A stretch of DNA of 64,000 nucleotides from Apostichopus japonicus (taxonomy: Eukaryota; Echinodermata; Holothuroidea; Aspidochirotida; Stichopodidae), in contig NC_092563.1 of NCBI RefSeq assembly GCF_037975245.1, forward strand, positions 29,167,960 to 29,231,959, read 5' to 3'. This document shows positions 27,301-40,200 of this stretch, piece after piece (within the stretch, counting starts at the first letter, position 1; every line of letters begins with the position of its first letter). Below the pieces are notes generated by a model. It had not been told where the DNA came from, searched no databases, and saw only the letters and a program-made list of their open reading frames with translations. Both the position numbers and the translations under genes were made by a program.

Positions 27301-27845
27301 ATGAATCGCTGTTTATGAATGATATCATCAGTTAGTTGGTGATATCAACCAATAATTAATAGTAGCCTATCATCAAATAATTGGTGATATCAGCAAAGAT
27401 TATCACATCATGAGTCAAATTGCAGAACATAAGACCCAGCGAGATCTGTTTGTTTAAGGAGTCTAAAAAATATCTGAATTGCAAAATCATGGTCAACACG
27501 CACGCACACATCATGAGTTTCTGCAGTTCTCGCCCTGAACTGAATACTTCTGCAATTTAGAGTCATAAATTTCAGCGGTGAAAAGGAAACTGCTCGTACT
27601 AGTTTCCACCAAAATTCTCGAAACAGTCGGTGAACACTATCAATAGTTCTTGAACTGAAAAATTACATTCTTGTGTGAAAAAGTTTAGCAACAATTTGAA
27701 TAAGCAAGCTTATTTAATATTAGGTGACGTTGAATTATATTCTTGCAATTTTGTTATTCTAAAATCATGAATTTGGTGTTGCTTTTCTTATTGGTCACGT
27801 TTGGATAGTAAGCTTACACGCATCACACTGTATCCTTGTTAATTC

Positions 27846-27886
27846 AATCAGGGAGTTGCTACTAGTCCATTGGCAACTCCCTGATT
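27846..27886. repeat. Hairpin with perfect 14-bp arms, member of a small dispersed family
   Basis: AATCAGGGAGTTGC at 27846-27859 is exactly complementary to GCAACTCCCTGATT at 27873-27886, with a 13-base loop. A shorter hairpin with the same arm core (CAGGGAGTT/AACTCCCTG) lies at 8569-8593, and a lone left arm at 2349-2360. They may be remnants of a miniature inverted-repeat element. Confidence 0.7.
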
Positions 27887-30339
27887 CGATTTATATAGAT
27901 ATATATTATTGTAGCCATGTGGTCAATCATGGTAACCACTAGGGTCAAGATGTAATGGACAAAGGTCTCCCGATGGGCCTGCTTGTTGCCCCTCGTTGGT
28001 TGTAAATCTACTCCCCTGATGGGAGACCGGAAATAACTATGGACGTTAATGTAGCACCCTGTTCAGTTACAAACTTTCATATTATGCCGTATTGTATTAA
28101 CAGCAGTGGTCTTACACTATGTAAAATCTAACACCTGTGTTGCTACACCTGTTTACATCAATTTATTTTCTTTAGATCCCGGACCAACTGACCATTAGTC
28201 ATTTATATTTTGTGACGTTTTGGACACTGGATAGAAGAATGTCGTTTTCTCTTTGCGTAGTTCTGACCAATCTACATCCTATTCATATATAATTGGATAA
28301 ACGCTAAGTCTAAAATATTTATGAAGTTACAACCATTCGGCTGTTGGTAACTTAAGGAGCTATCGACAATTGAATTAAACCCAAATTTTATGTGATATGT
28401 TCTATTGTTTTTAATTGCAAAACTTTTCAGTTAATACCTCATTCCATCGTTACTAGTGAGATTTGTGGAGGAATTTAAAACAAAGTAAGAAATGTGGTTT
28501 TTTTTTGGGGGGGGGGGGGAGGAGGGGGCTTCCTTATCTTTCATAAGATTTGAAACCTAGGATCGCAAAATGAATGACCGATTTTAAGTATACACTAGGT
28601 GAAACATCCAATCAATGATAAAAGGTATATCGGTAACAACTCAGGGCAACAGTTTAGCAGCTCTGACCAAATTGGAGTGGGTTAAATACAATGAAATAAT
28701 AAGAGATTAATAATATTGCCATGATGGAAAATACTAGAAAGGTAACAGTAAGAAACTTGGTAAATTATCACGACTGACCACTTTTTTACGGTTAAAGTTT
28801 CTATTATACTCCAGTGAACTATTTGTGTTGCTTGATAAACGGAAGTTTGGTGGTCTTCATATAGACACATTCCATTTAAATTAACTCATCCATATTTGTC
28901 AGCCCTGACTCTTATATGCAAATTAAGTATGTTGGATGTTTCTGTGATAAAACTGTTCTAGGCTAGAGGTAAGGTTTGATGTTTGCCATTTAATGGAGTT
29001 TAAAATTTATAGAACATTTAAAAAGAAAAAAAAGAAACAATTTGTGTTACTTTAGTATAGTCTGAAGACACTGTATATTTGAATGTCTTATCAATTCAGA
29101 CTTCCCTCCAATATTATAAAATACACTTTAATAGACCACATTTAAACAGATTAGTGACATTGCAAACCTGTCAGATTAAGATAAATAGTAATTTATACAC
29201 CATTTTCCTCCCCATATTCAGTGCCAGATTTAGCTTCTGGGGACCCTTTCTGAGTCAATCAATTTTGGGACCTCAAACTGGCCCCACTGCAGGTACAGTG
29301 TGGGTGAGTATATCTCCTTGACATCGCTCAGTTCAGCGCTTTAATTTGCTGTACCCCATATAGGACTGTTAAATCAAGAGGCAAGAAAATTTGGTGTTAT
29401 TTGAATTATTTCTAGTTGGCGACTTCCCCCTCTTTTTTTGCCTTCTAAGTTTGAGAGACCATACAGCAATGACCATGGGCCCACCTGACCTGGTGGTAAA
29501 GCTGGTCTTGATTCTGTTTACTTCTCATATTATAAAATAATTACACATATATTGTGTATAATATAATGTCCCACCAAGCAATACCAAAACATCTTTAAAT
29601 AAACTAAAAGTAGCAAACTTGTCTAAGATTTGAACCTGTTTCACCATGCAAAATATAATTCAAGGTTTTAATGGTAACATCAATCCAGGGTTTATGTTTG
29701 AGTATACAAGAAAGAACCAATGAACAGAAAGACAGAATGAAATAAAGAAAGTATCATGCTTAACATGTCTGTTACAGAAACAATAAAACTTTAAAATCCA
29801 AATTTATAGACAATGAGCACCCTAAATTTTATCATAGAGAAAACAAATTTGCAATTGTCTTCTACAAACAATTTCAGATATAATCTTGACTTTACTTGAC
29901 ATTAAAACAAAATCAGAGTGCTCCCCTCCCCCGTCCCCAGCACACATAGGCTAAAAATCGGCATGTACATCAAGAGTAGTCAATGCTTGACAACCCCCTC
30001 CCCTCACCCACATACACATATAACCACTGCTACATTCTCAACTATTGTGATCAACACCATTACTAATTCAATCAAAAGATCAATCAATTCAAGATCGATC
30101 AATACCATGCTCAGTTTGAAAGATTATTCCAACATAATGGTTTCCACCATCGAATGTGCGGTATGGTCCATACAATTCCCATGATAACCAGTGAACAGTG
30201 ATAAATATCAATATCCACTCTAATGATTTCAAATTAATAGTGATTTTTTTGTAAAAAGCAGAAAAATTTAGGAATTCAAAGGGAATGTTGTTATTTTTGA
30301 ACAGGTTTTAGTCCCATATTTAGTACTGTTCCTTCCGGG

Positions 30340-30410
30340 AATACATTTGATTCATTCAGCCTCTGAAGAAGATCCTGCTAGGATCAAAACGTCAGGCCCA
30401 CTTACTTTTA
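30340..30410 (+). mobile_element. Penelope-like element terminal fragment with hammerhead-ribozyme-like motif
   Basis: CTGAAGA (30363-30369), a perfect 5-bp hairpin GATCC-TGCTA-GGATC (30371-30385), then AAAAC and GTC (30386-30393), arranged as in the hammerhead core CUGAUGA-stem II-GAAA-cleavage triplet. Penelope-like retroelements are known to carry such ribozymes in their terminal repeats. Two core bases differ from consensus, so activity is doubtful. A related sequence lies at 50.12-50.16 kb on the other strand. Confidence 0.5.
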
Positions 30411-30727
30411 AACAAAACATTTCATTATTGAAAACTACATATTATGTTAGTGAACAGGATGCTGAATGACTCTAACATAGTGTCTTATAGTTTTATTAAT
30501 TTTAATTCACACATGTGGCCACTACCAGTGATATTTGAGTATAACATGATTTGTAGTAATAACTGAATAAATGAAAGAAATGGTTCGTTAATATTTGAGA
30601 CATTTTTAACATATGTTAGAAATTCAGGGTTCATGATAACAGATAATTTAGTGAAAATTTGTGTCAGTAAATACACTCCATTAGTCAACATGCTGTAACA
30701 ATATATCTGTGTATATCAAGTTATATT

Positions 30728-31045
30728 TAAAAGTAAGAATATTCATACCATACAAGAACAATATTTTAAAGTATGAATATTCATACCATACAAGAACAAT
30801 AATATTTTAAAGTATGAATATTCATACCATGCAAGAAGAATAATATTTTAAGTATGAATATTCATACCATACAAGAACAAAACTATTTTAAAGTATGAAT
30901 ATTCATACCATACAAGAACAAAACTATTTTAAAGTATGAATATTCATACCATACAAGAAACAATACTATTATAAAGTATGAATATTCATACCATAGTAGA
31001 ACAATACTATTTAAAAGTATGAATGTTCACACCATACAAGAACAG
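30728..31045. repeat. Minisatellite, eight units of about 41 bp, each with a 16-bp palindrome
   Basis: Six units contain the perfect palindrome GTATGAATATTCATAC (starts 30771, 30812, 30852, 30893, 30934, 30976). The two outer units (30733 and 31017) have one and two mismatches. Between them runs CATACAAGAACAA plus an A/T stretch. The array lies about 200 bp beyond the stop codon of the minus-strand MCUR1-like gene, so it could be in its 3' UTR or just downstream. Confidence 0.95.
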
Positions 31046-31237
31046 GGGTAATATTTGAATAAGTAGGACTATGGAAACAATACAAGAATAGTAACAGTTT
31101 CATAGATTGCACAGATTGCAAAAACCCTTCAATTCTTTGAACAGTTTTGAAATGAAGCTTGATAGAGATGAGATGGTTACTTTCTTCACTTATATTTCAG
31201 AATTTTAAAATTCCTCTGCAAACGACAGAAACTACTG

Positions 31238-34200
31238 TCAACTCTTGAATATTCTGAAGACTGCAAGAGAGAGCGTCAAGCAGCCGAGGATAGACCCTGC
31301 AATAGAAAGGAAAAGGTTGCAATGCTTTAGAAGGGACATTCAGGTAGTCAAAGTTCAGTCTCAAAATATGAAAAACATGACAACTCTACTGGACAGTTTC
31401 TGCACTAGTATGTGCAAATTACTTACTGGTAGTATGCTTAATTTTGAAAACATAACAGTTTTAAGTTTCACAAAACAAAATTATGAATATACTTGGCAAA
31501 AACAGAGAAAGCTACACCTTCATGGAATGTGTATTAAAATTTTAATTTTCTCAGTTATGTATAAGACATTGATTACTTCTGTAACTATACTCTGTATTTC
31601 AAAATTTCCAAAAAAAATTTGTTATTGATTATCCGTAAAATAGAAAAAGAAGGTGTTTGCAAAGTCTAGAATTTGCACAGCAGTGTAAAAGAATTAGCTG
31701 TGCAAGTAATCAACAAAACTCAACCTCATCCTTTAAACTTAATAATTAATTAAAACATATTAATTAATCAGCATTGTATAAAATCAGCAGCCTTCAATGA
31801 TATCAGAAATGAACCACTTATGAACGATTACATTCATTTAAGATATTTGCAGAAAGCACTTTAGTCAGCAATAATTGTTATTGATTACATTTTGAAGCAC
31901 AAATGAACAGCCTACTTGAACATTTTCAACTCTTTTAATTGTTTATTTGTAATGAAATTAACATTCTACTTAGAAAAACAATTAATCAGCAAAGATAAAC
32001 ATAAACATTTAATTAGGATATGATGAAATAAACACTCTAATGGAAAGTGTTTAACAAGGCAATGCTTGGCATAAGATTAATCGTTCCTCTACTTTGATTA
32101 ATGAATTATTCTTATTAAGTCTCAGATTTCAGTAAGGAATGAACAATTTTCCATTTTGCTGGGTTGTACATTTCTTACATTTTGAAAGCGTCTCCTTCTT
32201 TGTCTGAAAAGTGGCTTCATAATTTTAGCATGTTGAAACTAATTGAAGTGGACTGCTGAGCCACTAAACACATCCCAGCAAGTGACCATTTTTGGTATTT
32301 CTAACATATTTGCAAGCAAAGCTAATGATTTTTGTTAACCTCCTGAGACTATTCACAGAGATGCAAGTGGTCTACAGTACTTCCCAAATCTATCATTTGC
32401 TTTGGTTGAGATCGACCTTTTGTAACACAAACTTTGTTGGTCAAAAATCTACGATAGGTTTGTTCAACAAAGATCTGTAGATTAATACACACACTCTATC
32501 AGGATTTGCCCCTGTCTACAGTAATATTTGCTAAGTATGAATAAGAAAGGTGTTCATCATTTCAAATTTCCTGTCTCTGTAATAATTTTCCGATAATTGA
32601 AAGATACTCACCAGCAAAATACTTGAGCACATCTGTCTTTGAGGCCTCTAGTTTAGCCATCATGTTAGCTGACTCGGTCTTGATCTCTTGTCTGCAATGA
32701 TCAACTTGCTGTAAAGCTTGGGAACTCTGGAGAGCAAAATTGTAATCAAAGAATGGACAGGGTCAAGGCCGTATACAGCTTATGTTTGTAGCATAAACTG
32801 ATTCAGTAGATTGTGTAACTGAAGGGGATGGAGGACAGTAGGGTGTGCAAAGAAGGTGCATGCCCCCCCCCCCCCCCCCACCCTAATCATCATGGAGACG
32901 TTCAGTCAGGCGATTGTTAGAATATTCAAAAGTATTTATTACCGCTCCCTTGTGTGTAGACCTAATCATGTATGTAATTAATAGTGAAGATATGCCTCAG
33001 AATGCTCTATTTGACCTTTAAACTTCTGAATTTTTTGGGGGGTCATCATATGCAATTGAGAACCTACATTAATGTGCTTTATTTCAAATTATAAAAGACA
33101 TTTGCTACGCATCGACAATGAAATGGAAAGCTGTACTAACTTGTATCCCACAGTCTGAATAGTCAGATTTTACAATGAAACAAAAGGACCCAACCCATGC
33201 ACAGTTACTAAGAAATTAAATAAGTTCATATTCAAAGTGTTTTTTTTGTTGTCAGATGGCAGCAAAGAAAAACTTCATGGAGTGACGCCCCTTTATTGCC
33301 AAACTGACGAAATATTTTCACCTTTCCAAAAGACCAAATCATGAAAATATTGAATTGTTGAATATAATTATCTCCTACATCAAACCTATCTGCTGGGAAC
33401 CAAACTTGTACCACTTTACCTGTCAAGCACAAATAAGACATTTTAATACCAACTGACTATGTAAATGAGAACTGGAGAAAAAGAGGGCGCTCTTAATGTT
33501 TCGATATACGATAGAATCTTTTTTTTATTTAACATGTGATCATCCTTGGGTGACACTTTAAAAAAAAGTGAAAATAGAAACCTATCATAGCTTACCTTAA
33601 ACACACAGTGATAACTACTTTGGTTGAATTTTATATGTTTGTTACGAGGTAAATCAAAAAGTGACAGAGGTATCCCAGTCACAGGGGGATTAACCACCCC
33701 CAGGGATGTGCTCCCCTGGGAGGTGGCCGGCGGCCGCACCCTGCATTTCTGAATGCCGCCCAGCACAAAAAGCATTTTAAACATTTCCGCCAGGCACTTT
33801 TTTTGAAGGTTAATTTAACAAATTTTACCAAAATGTGGGTGAATACTTGGCACAGAAGGTAGCGCCAGAATAGGAAAAAGATAGCACCATTTGCCATGAT
33901 CTAAGCATACTTCATTTGGAAACATTTTCCAAAGGGGAGGGGCAACCCCCACCCCTGAGACCCTTCCCCCATGACGTGGATCACACTATCGCACAAATGG
34001 CCCTGGCACTGAAATATTCCTTGGCACATCCCTGCACCCCTTCACATTACATGGCCTTGTCTTCAATGTAATCACACTTATTTTACAGTCTGATGAGAAA
34101 GGCAGGACTCACTGCTTCTTTGGACCGCGCCCTCTCTAAATTTATATCCAAGGTCACATTGTTGGAAACTTTTTGAATTTCATCCTGCAGAGAAAGGAAG

Positions 34201-37200
34201 GACAAATACCATAAAACAAAGAATGAAGGAGAGATTTCTGGTCTCTTTGGCAGTAATTATCTCATGAATATGCATACATTTCCTCCGCACCTGCACTACT
34301 ACAGACTGTCTGCGATAACTGCGTCATAAGTTACTGTACGATCAGAACTAATGACAGGATTAATTAATCATTTAAATACTTAGTTGAAGCAAACAAAATA
34401 CTGTTATGATATACCTTAATTGACATGCAATTCATGGAAAATGTAATTAAATTATTATTTTTTAAGTTCAAAGTATACGGTGAGATGGCACTGAGAAGAT
34501 AAAGGAAATGTTTGAATAAAATCTATCAGGACCCTTAATGTTACTTTATGACAAAAATGGCAAACCAAGAAAATAATCTTCAAAATGTGATTTTAAGTGA
34601 GAAAGAACACACACAGCTGTTAAAACACAACTTACCCTACATGCATTGTATACAGTGGGTGAATACAGAAGTGAGATATAAATGAACATTGTCATGACAA
34701 CTTACTTTGAGATGAGTTTTTAACTGAGCCACTTCTAAGGCTAATTTCTGCAAAGGAGAAAACTTTCATATTTATTTAATTTAGCTAGCGAGACAAATAT
34801 GGAAAACAGAAGCATAAATTATTACAGGTCAATCCGTGGGAAGTAATTAATAACGAAAGATGACCTTAACATGTCCAAAATTTGTTTGGTACATTAATAA
34901 CCAACTGCATGTCAAAAAAAGTAGTTGTTTTCATAGAGGGCAGTATTCTTAAAAGAAACTGTAGAGCCTGTGGTTCGTTCAACCTCTAACAAGTGACAAT
35001 AATGTGGTTATTTAATACAAACATGTAACACATATGTATAACAAAACAAACAAATATGATAATACTATGTAACTATTCTTCTGGAAATCTTGTGACTTGA
35101 CAAACAAAACAACATATATCTTTGCTACACACAATCCCTCCCTCCAACTACACCAATGACATAGTGAGAAAGACACATAGTTAGATTTGATTCACATCTC
35201 TCTCTTATATTATGTTATACTTAGGCTAACCTTGCTCAATGAATTAAAAGAATTGCCCCACAGTGGAGTGTGAACAAAGAACCAAATAGCTGGATATAAC
35301 AGGGTACATTAGTGCTTGGTCTGGCTCCATATCTACTGCATACTTATGATGAAATTATCATCCTATAAGATGGGGTGGACAGAAAGTTTATCTGTCCCAA
35401 TGTTTACCTAACTCCACAAACAGATGTTGGGCAACTAAGAAAACATGATACTATGACATCACAAATTACATCATAACCAGTCTACTTTCTTGGTATACAG
35501 GGTGGTGTATAGGTTAGATGCACAAACATGTGTCAAAATTCTCTTGTACTAAGTTACTCTGGAGGTCAAAAGTGGAATTGTTCTACTGGGACTTAAGACT
35601 TAGCGGAAGGTGTATCATGGATTGTCAGGGTTATTGGAAATGGTTTGTTTAATCTCTCTGTTAAGTGTCAGGTAGGAGGAATTCTGTCTGAACTACTAGC
35701 TAAGAGATTGTGAAGGTAAACTTTGAGGTAAAGGGAAGGACGTAGACCTCTGTAAAATACTCCCTGTAATAGAATGATACAATGGTGGATTCTACCTGAC
35801 AATGTAACTTCAATACCTTTTTGTTTCCATACCTCACTTTCACTCCTCAGTAAAGTAAATTCTGTCTTCTCCAGGATCACCATATCCTTCTTCAGGGAAT
35901 GAATCGAAGACATAATATGCTGGACTGTAATTTCCTGCACAAAACAAAAGAGATGTTCCCATCTTACTACAAGATTTATTACTCCTTCAAACAGATACAC
36001 AAGATAAAGAGAGAAAGGAATAACAGCATGACTACAATTTGGATACCAAATAGCTGAAATTGATCTCTCATACTACATACTAGTTTTAGTGCAATATACT
36101 AGTACAGAGCAGTTTTACAGTAGTTTGCTCAGACTGACGCTAATGTAGGATTAACAAAGCAGATAATGTGATTAGGAACCAAAACTAGCATAAGCTTTTC
36201 TTTTATAGTCCCTTCTCCCCTCCCCCCCCTAAAACAAAGGAAGAAGGATGAGCAAATGACTACAACAGAGAAGGAACAAAGAACAGATAGAAGAGAAAAT
36301 TGAAAAATAAAATATGAACATGAAGAGAAAAACATAAATATTGAAGCATATGTGGTGCAATTATGTCATATTTTGATTTTAATAAGAATTTTCTTTACCA
36401 TTTGGAGGAATTTGTACATAACAGTTTTTTATCTCTATCGACAAACGTTTAATGACCATGCTAGGGTGTGCATCTCTTTTAAGGTCAGGACTAAAAGAAA
36501 TGGAACAGAACTGCTTTACTACTTACCTGATTGGCTTTAGAGACAAAGTCTCGTTGAGTCATCTCTGTTTCTCTTGTCAGCAGCAGAACCAAAAGTGACG
36601 TTATGCAATCAGACTGATGCCTAGTAAACCCTGTGTATTAATTAACAATATATTTCATTTAATTTATTTAAAGTACAATGTGTTTCGGTCAGCTAGACAG
36701 CTGTCACAGATTTACCAGCACTTGAACAAATTCCTACCTGTGTGACTTTAGTAAAGTACATGAACAACGATAATACAAAATTTCACAGTAATGTGGAACA
36801 TCACTGCTAAAGTGCTACTTCAAGATTGAAAGTGACAAACACACAACAATATCACACAACATATATTAAAAAAAAAATTGAGCAGGGAGAGGCGAAAATG
36901 GGGTTCCTAGGTGATAAATGATGGAGAAGGGAACAAAAAATTTACAGGCATTTTGTTTATGGGGGATAAATGAATGTAATGCTAAGTACTGTAGGTAACT
37001 GCAGTATTAATGGGCAATTGGAGTCGTCGGGCTACTAAATTAAATTGTCAGTGTTAATTGTGTGGTTTTGCTGGTAGGTGCAGGAATGCGTAAGGCTCAC
37101 ATACATGTAGCTTTTAAATCAGGAATTGCTTATGAGTCATATTGTGTATCAATTGATGCGTGTTCAATAGTGTTGTGCCTGCAGCATGATCGCTAGAGTA

Positions 37201-40200
37201 CTTTAGCTTAATGAGGAATTTCTGGTACACGTGTCATACTGTGTATCGTTGTGTGTTCTGTAGTGTTGTGCCTGTAGCATGATCGCTAGAGTACTTTAGC
37301 TTAATGAGGAATTTCTTCAGGGTTGGCATTTTCCCGGGAAAAACCTGTTTTTCCCACTAAGCGGTAAAAACCAGGTAAAAACCGGGAAAAACTGGTAAAT
37401 ACCGGTAAAAACCGCCTCCGTCTCGAAGTATTAATTGTCCGTAAAATGCAGGGTCATCAGTAGGCACGATATTGTTTCATGACAGGCATATTTTATTGAA
37501 TATGGGAGTTTCTTAGCTTCATTTTGAGCTATTTTATCACATTCTTATTCTACTTTTTGTGGAAAAAAGAGTATTTTTCGGATTGCACATGTATAGTTAT
37601 TCTGTCACAATCTCTTTAGCAGTATGCATTGCCTATTGCCCAAACCATTATAGGTCTACACTGGGACATTCACCCCTCCTAAATTCTTCAGGCCTACTAT
37701 GTGGCATGAACAGCGGAGGATAGAACGAAGTGGCGAACCATGGCATCCAAAGCCTCAAAGGGACAAGGAACCATATAATAATATAATATTATGTGCTCAG
37801 ACAGTTCATTCCATTAATACAGTAGGCAACAGTCTATTGAGGTGAACTTCAATCCAGGGGGCTAAATAGAAACTGCTTTGAAACTTTGTAAGGCACATGG
37901 GCCCAATTAAAGTATTAAACGCACAATGGCCCTATGGAGCCATTCACACAACCAAACTGTTTACCTTGATGCAAACATGGTCCAATTATTATACAACTTC
38001 ATGCATGAGTGATTAAACATCTTTGAGGTGGACAGGTGAGGTGATACTGGGCACTTCCTGTGTATAGGCTAACTGAAGAGGTAGGAGTATCAACAACACA
38101 AGTAACTGTTCCAATTGTTACTTATTCTCAAATTAGTTGATGTCACAACAGTCACTTAGTACAGTGCCTATAAGCAATATAAGCATAGTACAGTGCCTAG
38201 TGCGAAGTGTGAACAGAGTACAATTTATCGCAGACATGAAGTGATCGTTCTTGGATGTGAATCATCATTTGGATCTGAGCGGACTAATGTGGCATGTATA
38301 CAGTAATATGACGAACCATAGCCCTAGGAGGCACCCACAGTTTGATACGAGTCCATTCTCTAGATAATGGAATTATGCATCTCGATAGGAAAATAAAGTT
38401 GGTTGATTTGAGCATCCAATATATTATTTATTTGAATTATTTATAATAGTCTAATCGGTAAACTCACAAGTTATAGATCATAGCTGTTCTTTGGATGTAA
38501 CCCAACCCCATACCATAAGATGCCATTTTCTTGTAGATTCTATGCTCCTCCACAAGTTCCACATGAGTTTTTAGGAATTCTATATAATTTGAGGTTTTTC
38601 CCGGTTTTTCCCAGTTTTTCCCACTTATAGGTGGGAAAAACCTCCCGGTAAAAACCGGTAAAAAACTTGTTTTTCCCGGGGCGGTAAAAACCGCCCGGTA
38701 AAAACCGGCCAACCCTGAATTTCTTGTACACGTGTCGTACTGTGTATCGTTGTGCTTTCTGTAGTGTTGTGCCTGTAGCATGATCGCTAGAGTACTTTAG
38801 CTTAATGAGGAATTTCTTGTACACGTGTCATACTGTGTATCGTTGTGCTTTCTGTAGTGTTGTGCCTGTAGCATGATCGCTAGAGTACTTTAGCTTAATG
38901 AGGAATTTCTTGTACACGTGTCATACTGTGTATCGTTGTGTGTTCTGTAGTGTTGTGCCTGCAGCATGACCGCTACAGTACTTTTATTTTCAATTATGTA
39001 ATGGTCACCTGTAAAGATCCCAAAATTGTTGATGTTACAGCTGCTCTTAAAGTACGTTCCCTCAATATTGGAGACAATTTATCTCTGATTTTATACATCT
39101 TAACTGACTAAGAATAATTTTTAGCCCCGAGGATGCAGGTGACATTCAAGGGTGGGGTCGCTCGTACTCTTCCGCGCCATGAGTGAATAGCAGTTCCAGA
39201 GAGCAGCACATGGAGAGGCTAATTGGAAGGTGTATAACAATATGATCATGATGATACATTTCATGGAGATGAAAACACAAAATTGAGTTGCTACTCATGT
39301 ACAAATTACCTGCTGTTTCCAAAGTTTTCACCGTAGCATTGGTATCCAAAAAGACTTGTTGTGGCAAGACAGCTTTGGATACATCCGTAGAATATTTCTT
39401 ATAACCAGGAAAGCATATTGTAGCTAATGCTGAAACCAGACAAAAAGCACATGATTGTCTTGTAGTTGTTTGGAAGGTCTTTGAATGATATATTTTAAAC
39501 ACTAAAGGTAATAAGCATTGCCACAAATGCTCAACATTATGAACCCAATGTCTTTGTCTTCCACCAAACATTTTCTGTTTAATTACTTAAAGACATAGAG
39601 GTTTACAGCTTTGCAGCATATATATTACTTCAGTTAGGGGCACATACACCACACCAAATTTTTCAGCATTAAATGTTTAACAGATTGCAAACAGGAAATA
39701 CAAAGCTGGTGGAACAAATCACATTAATCCATTCAACTATAGATATTGCATAATTTGTTCCATAGCTGGGACTTAAAACATTGCAGTCAGTTCATATGAC
39801 TACAGTCATGGGCGGCCTCCACCAGCGCCCTGGAAAATAATGCAAATGTGTTATGTGTAACAGAAATGTGTGAGCGTGCAATTTCCTCCATCTAGTATCA
39901 CCTTTTGTAGGACGTGTGTACTGTACGTCCGGCAATTTTTCAATGAAAAGGACTTGATGCGATATTTACAGAATCCTACAGCTACACAATAGTACAGTGT
40001 AGGCTTTGGTATATACATGTACATGTATATATATAGGCCTATGCATCTCGTTACGGCTTCCAATTTGTTGTCATGTTAGTGGCTATTCTACAACAAGATG
40101 TTATTTTAGGTTGGTCAGGATACATGATTAAACGACTTAATAAAAGTTAGACCGTTATTTTAGGGGTCCAAACTGCATCAGTCAAAAAAGGACTCATGTG

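Larger units (their letters stand above)
26945..30339. other. Beta-tubulin 3' UTR and intergenic sequence
   Basis: The first part is presumably the tubulin 3' UTR. It contains poly-G runs near 27150, 27185 and 28507. Hairpins lie at 27846-27886 and 27966-28027. No exon is recognised between the tubulin stop and the MCUR1-like terminal exon. Confidence 0.55.

Noticed and set aside
29219-29234. CAGTGCCAGATTTAGC as another hAT end
   Set aside because: No partner end or flanking duplication could be found nearby.
30728-31045. CRISPR-like array
   Set aside because: Regular repeats of 41 bp, but the spacers are near-identical, the genome is eukaryotic and no cas genes are present.
33443-33784. 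Candidate missing exon of the MCUR1-like gene (strong donor at about 33593)
   Set aside because: The encoded peptide (DLPRNKHIKFNQSSYHCVFK) does not resemble the coiled coil, and no suitable acceptor precedes it.
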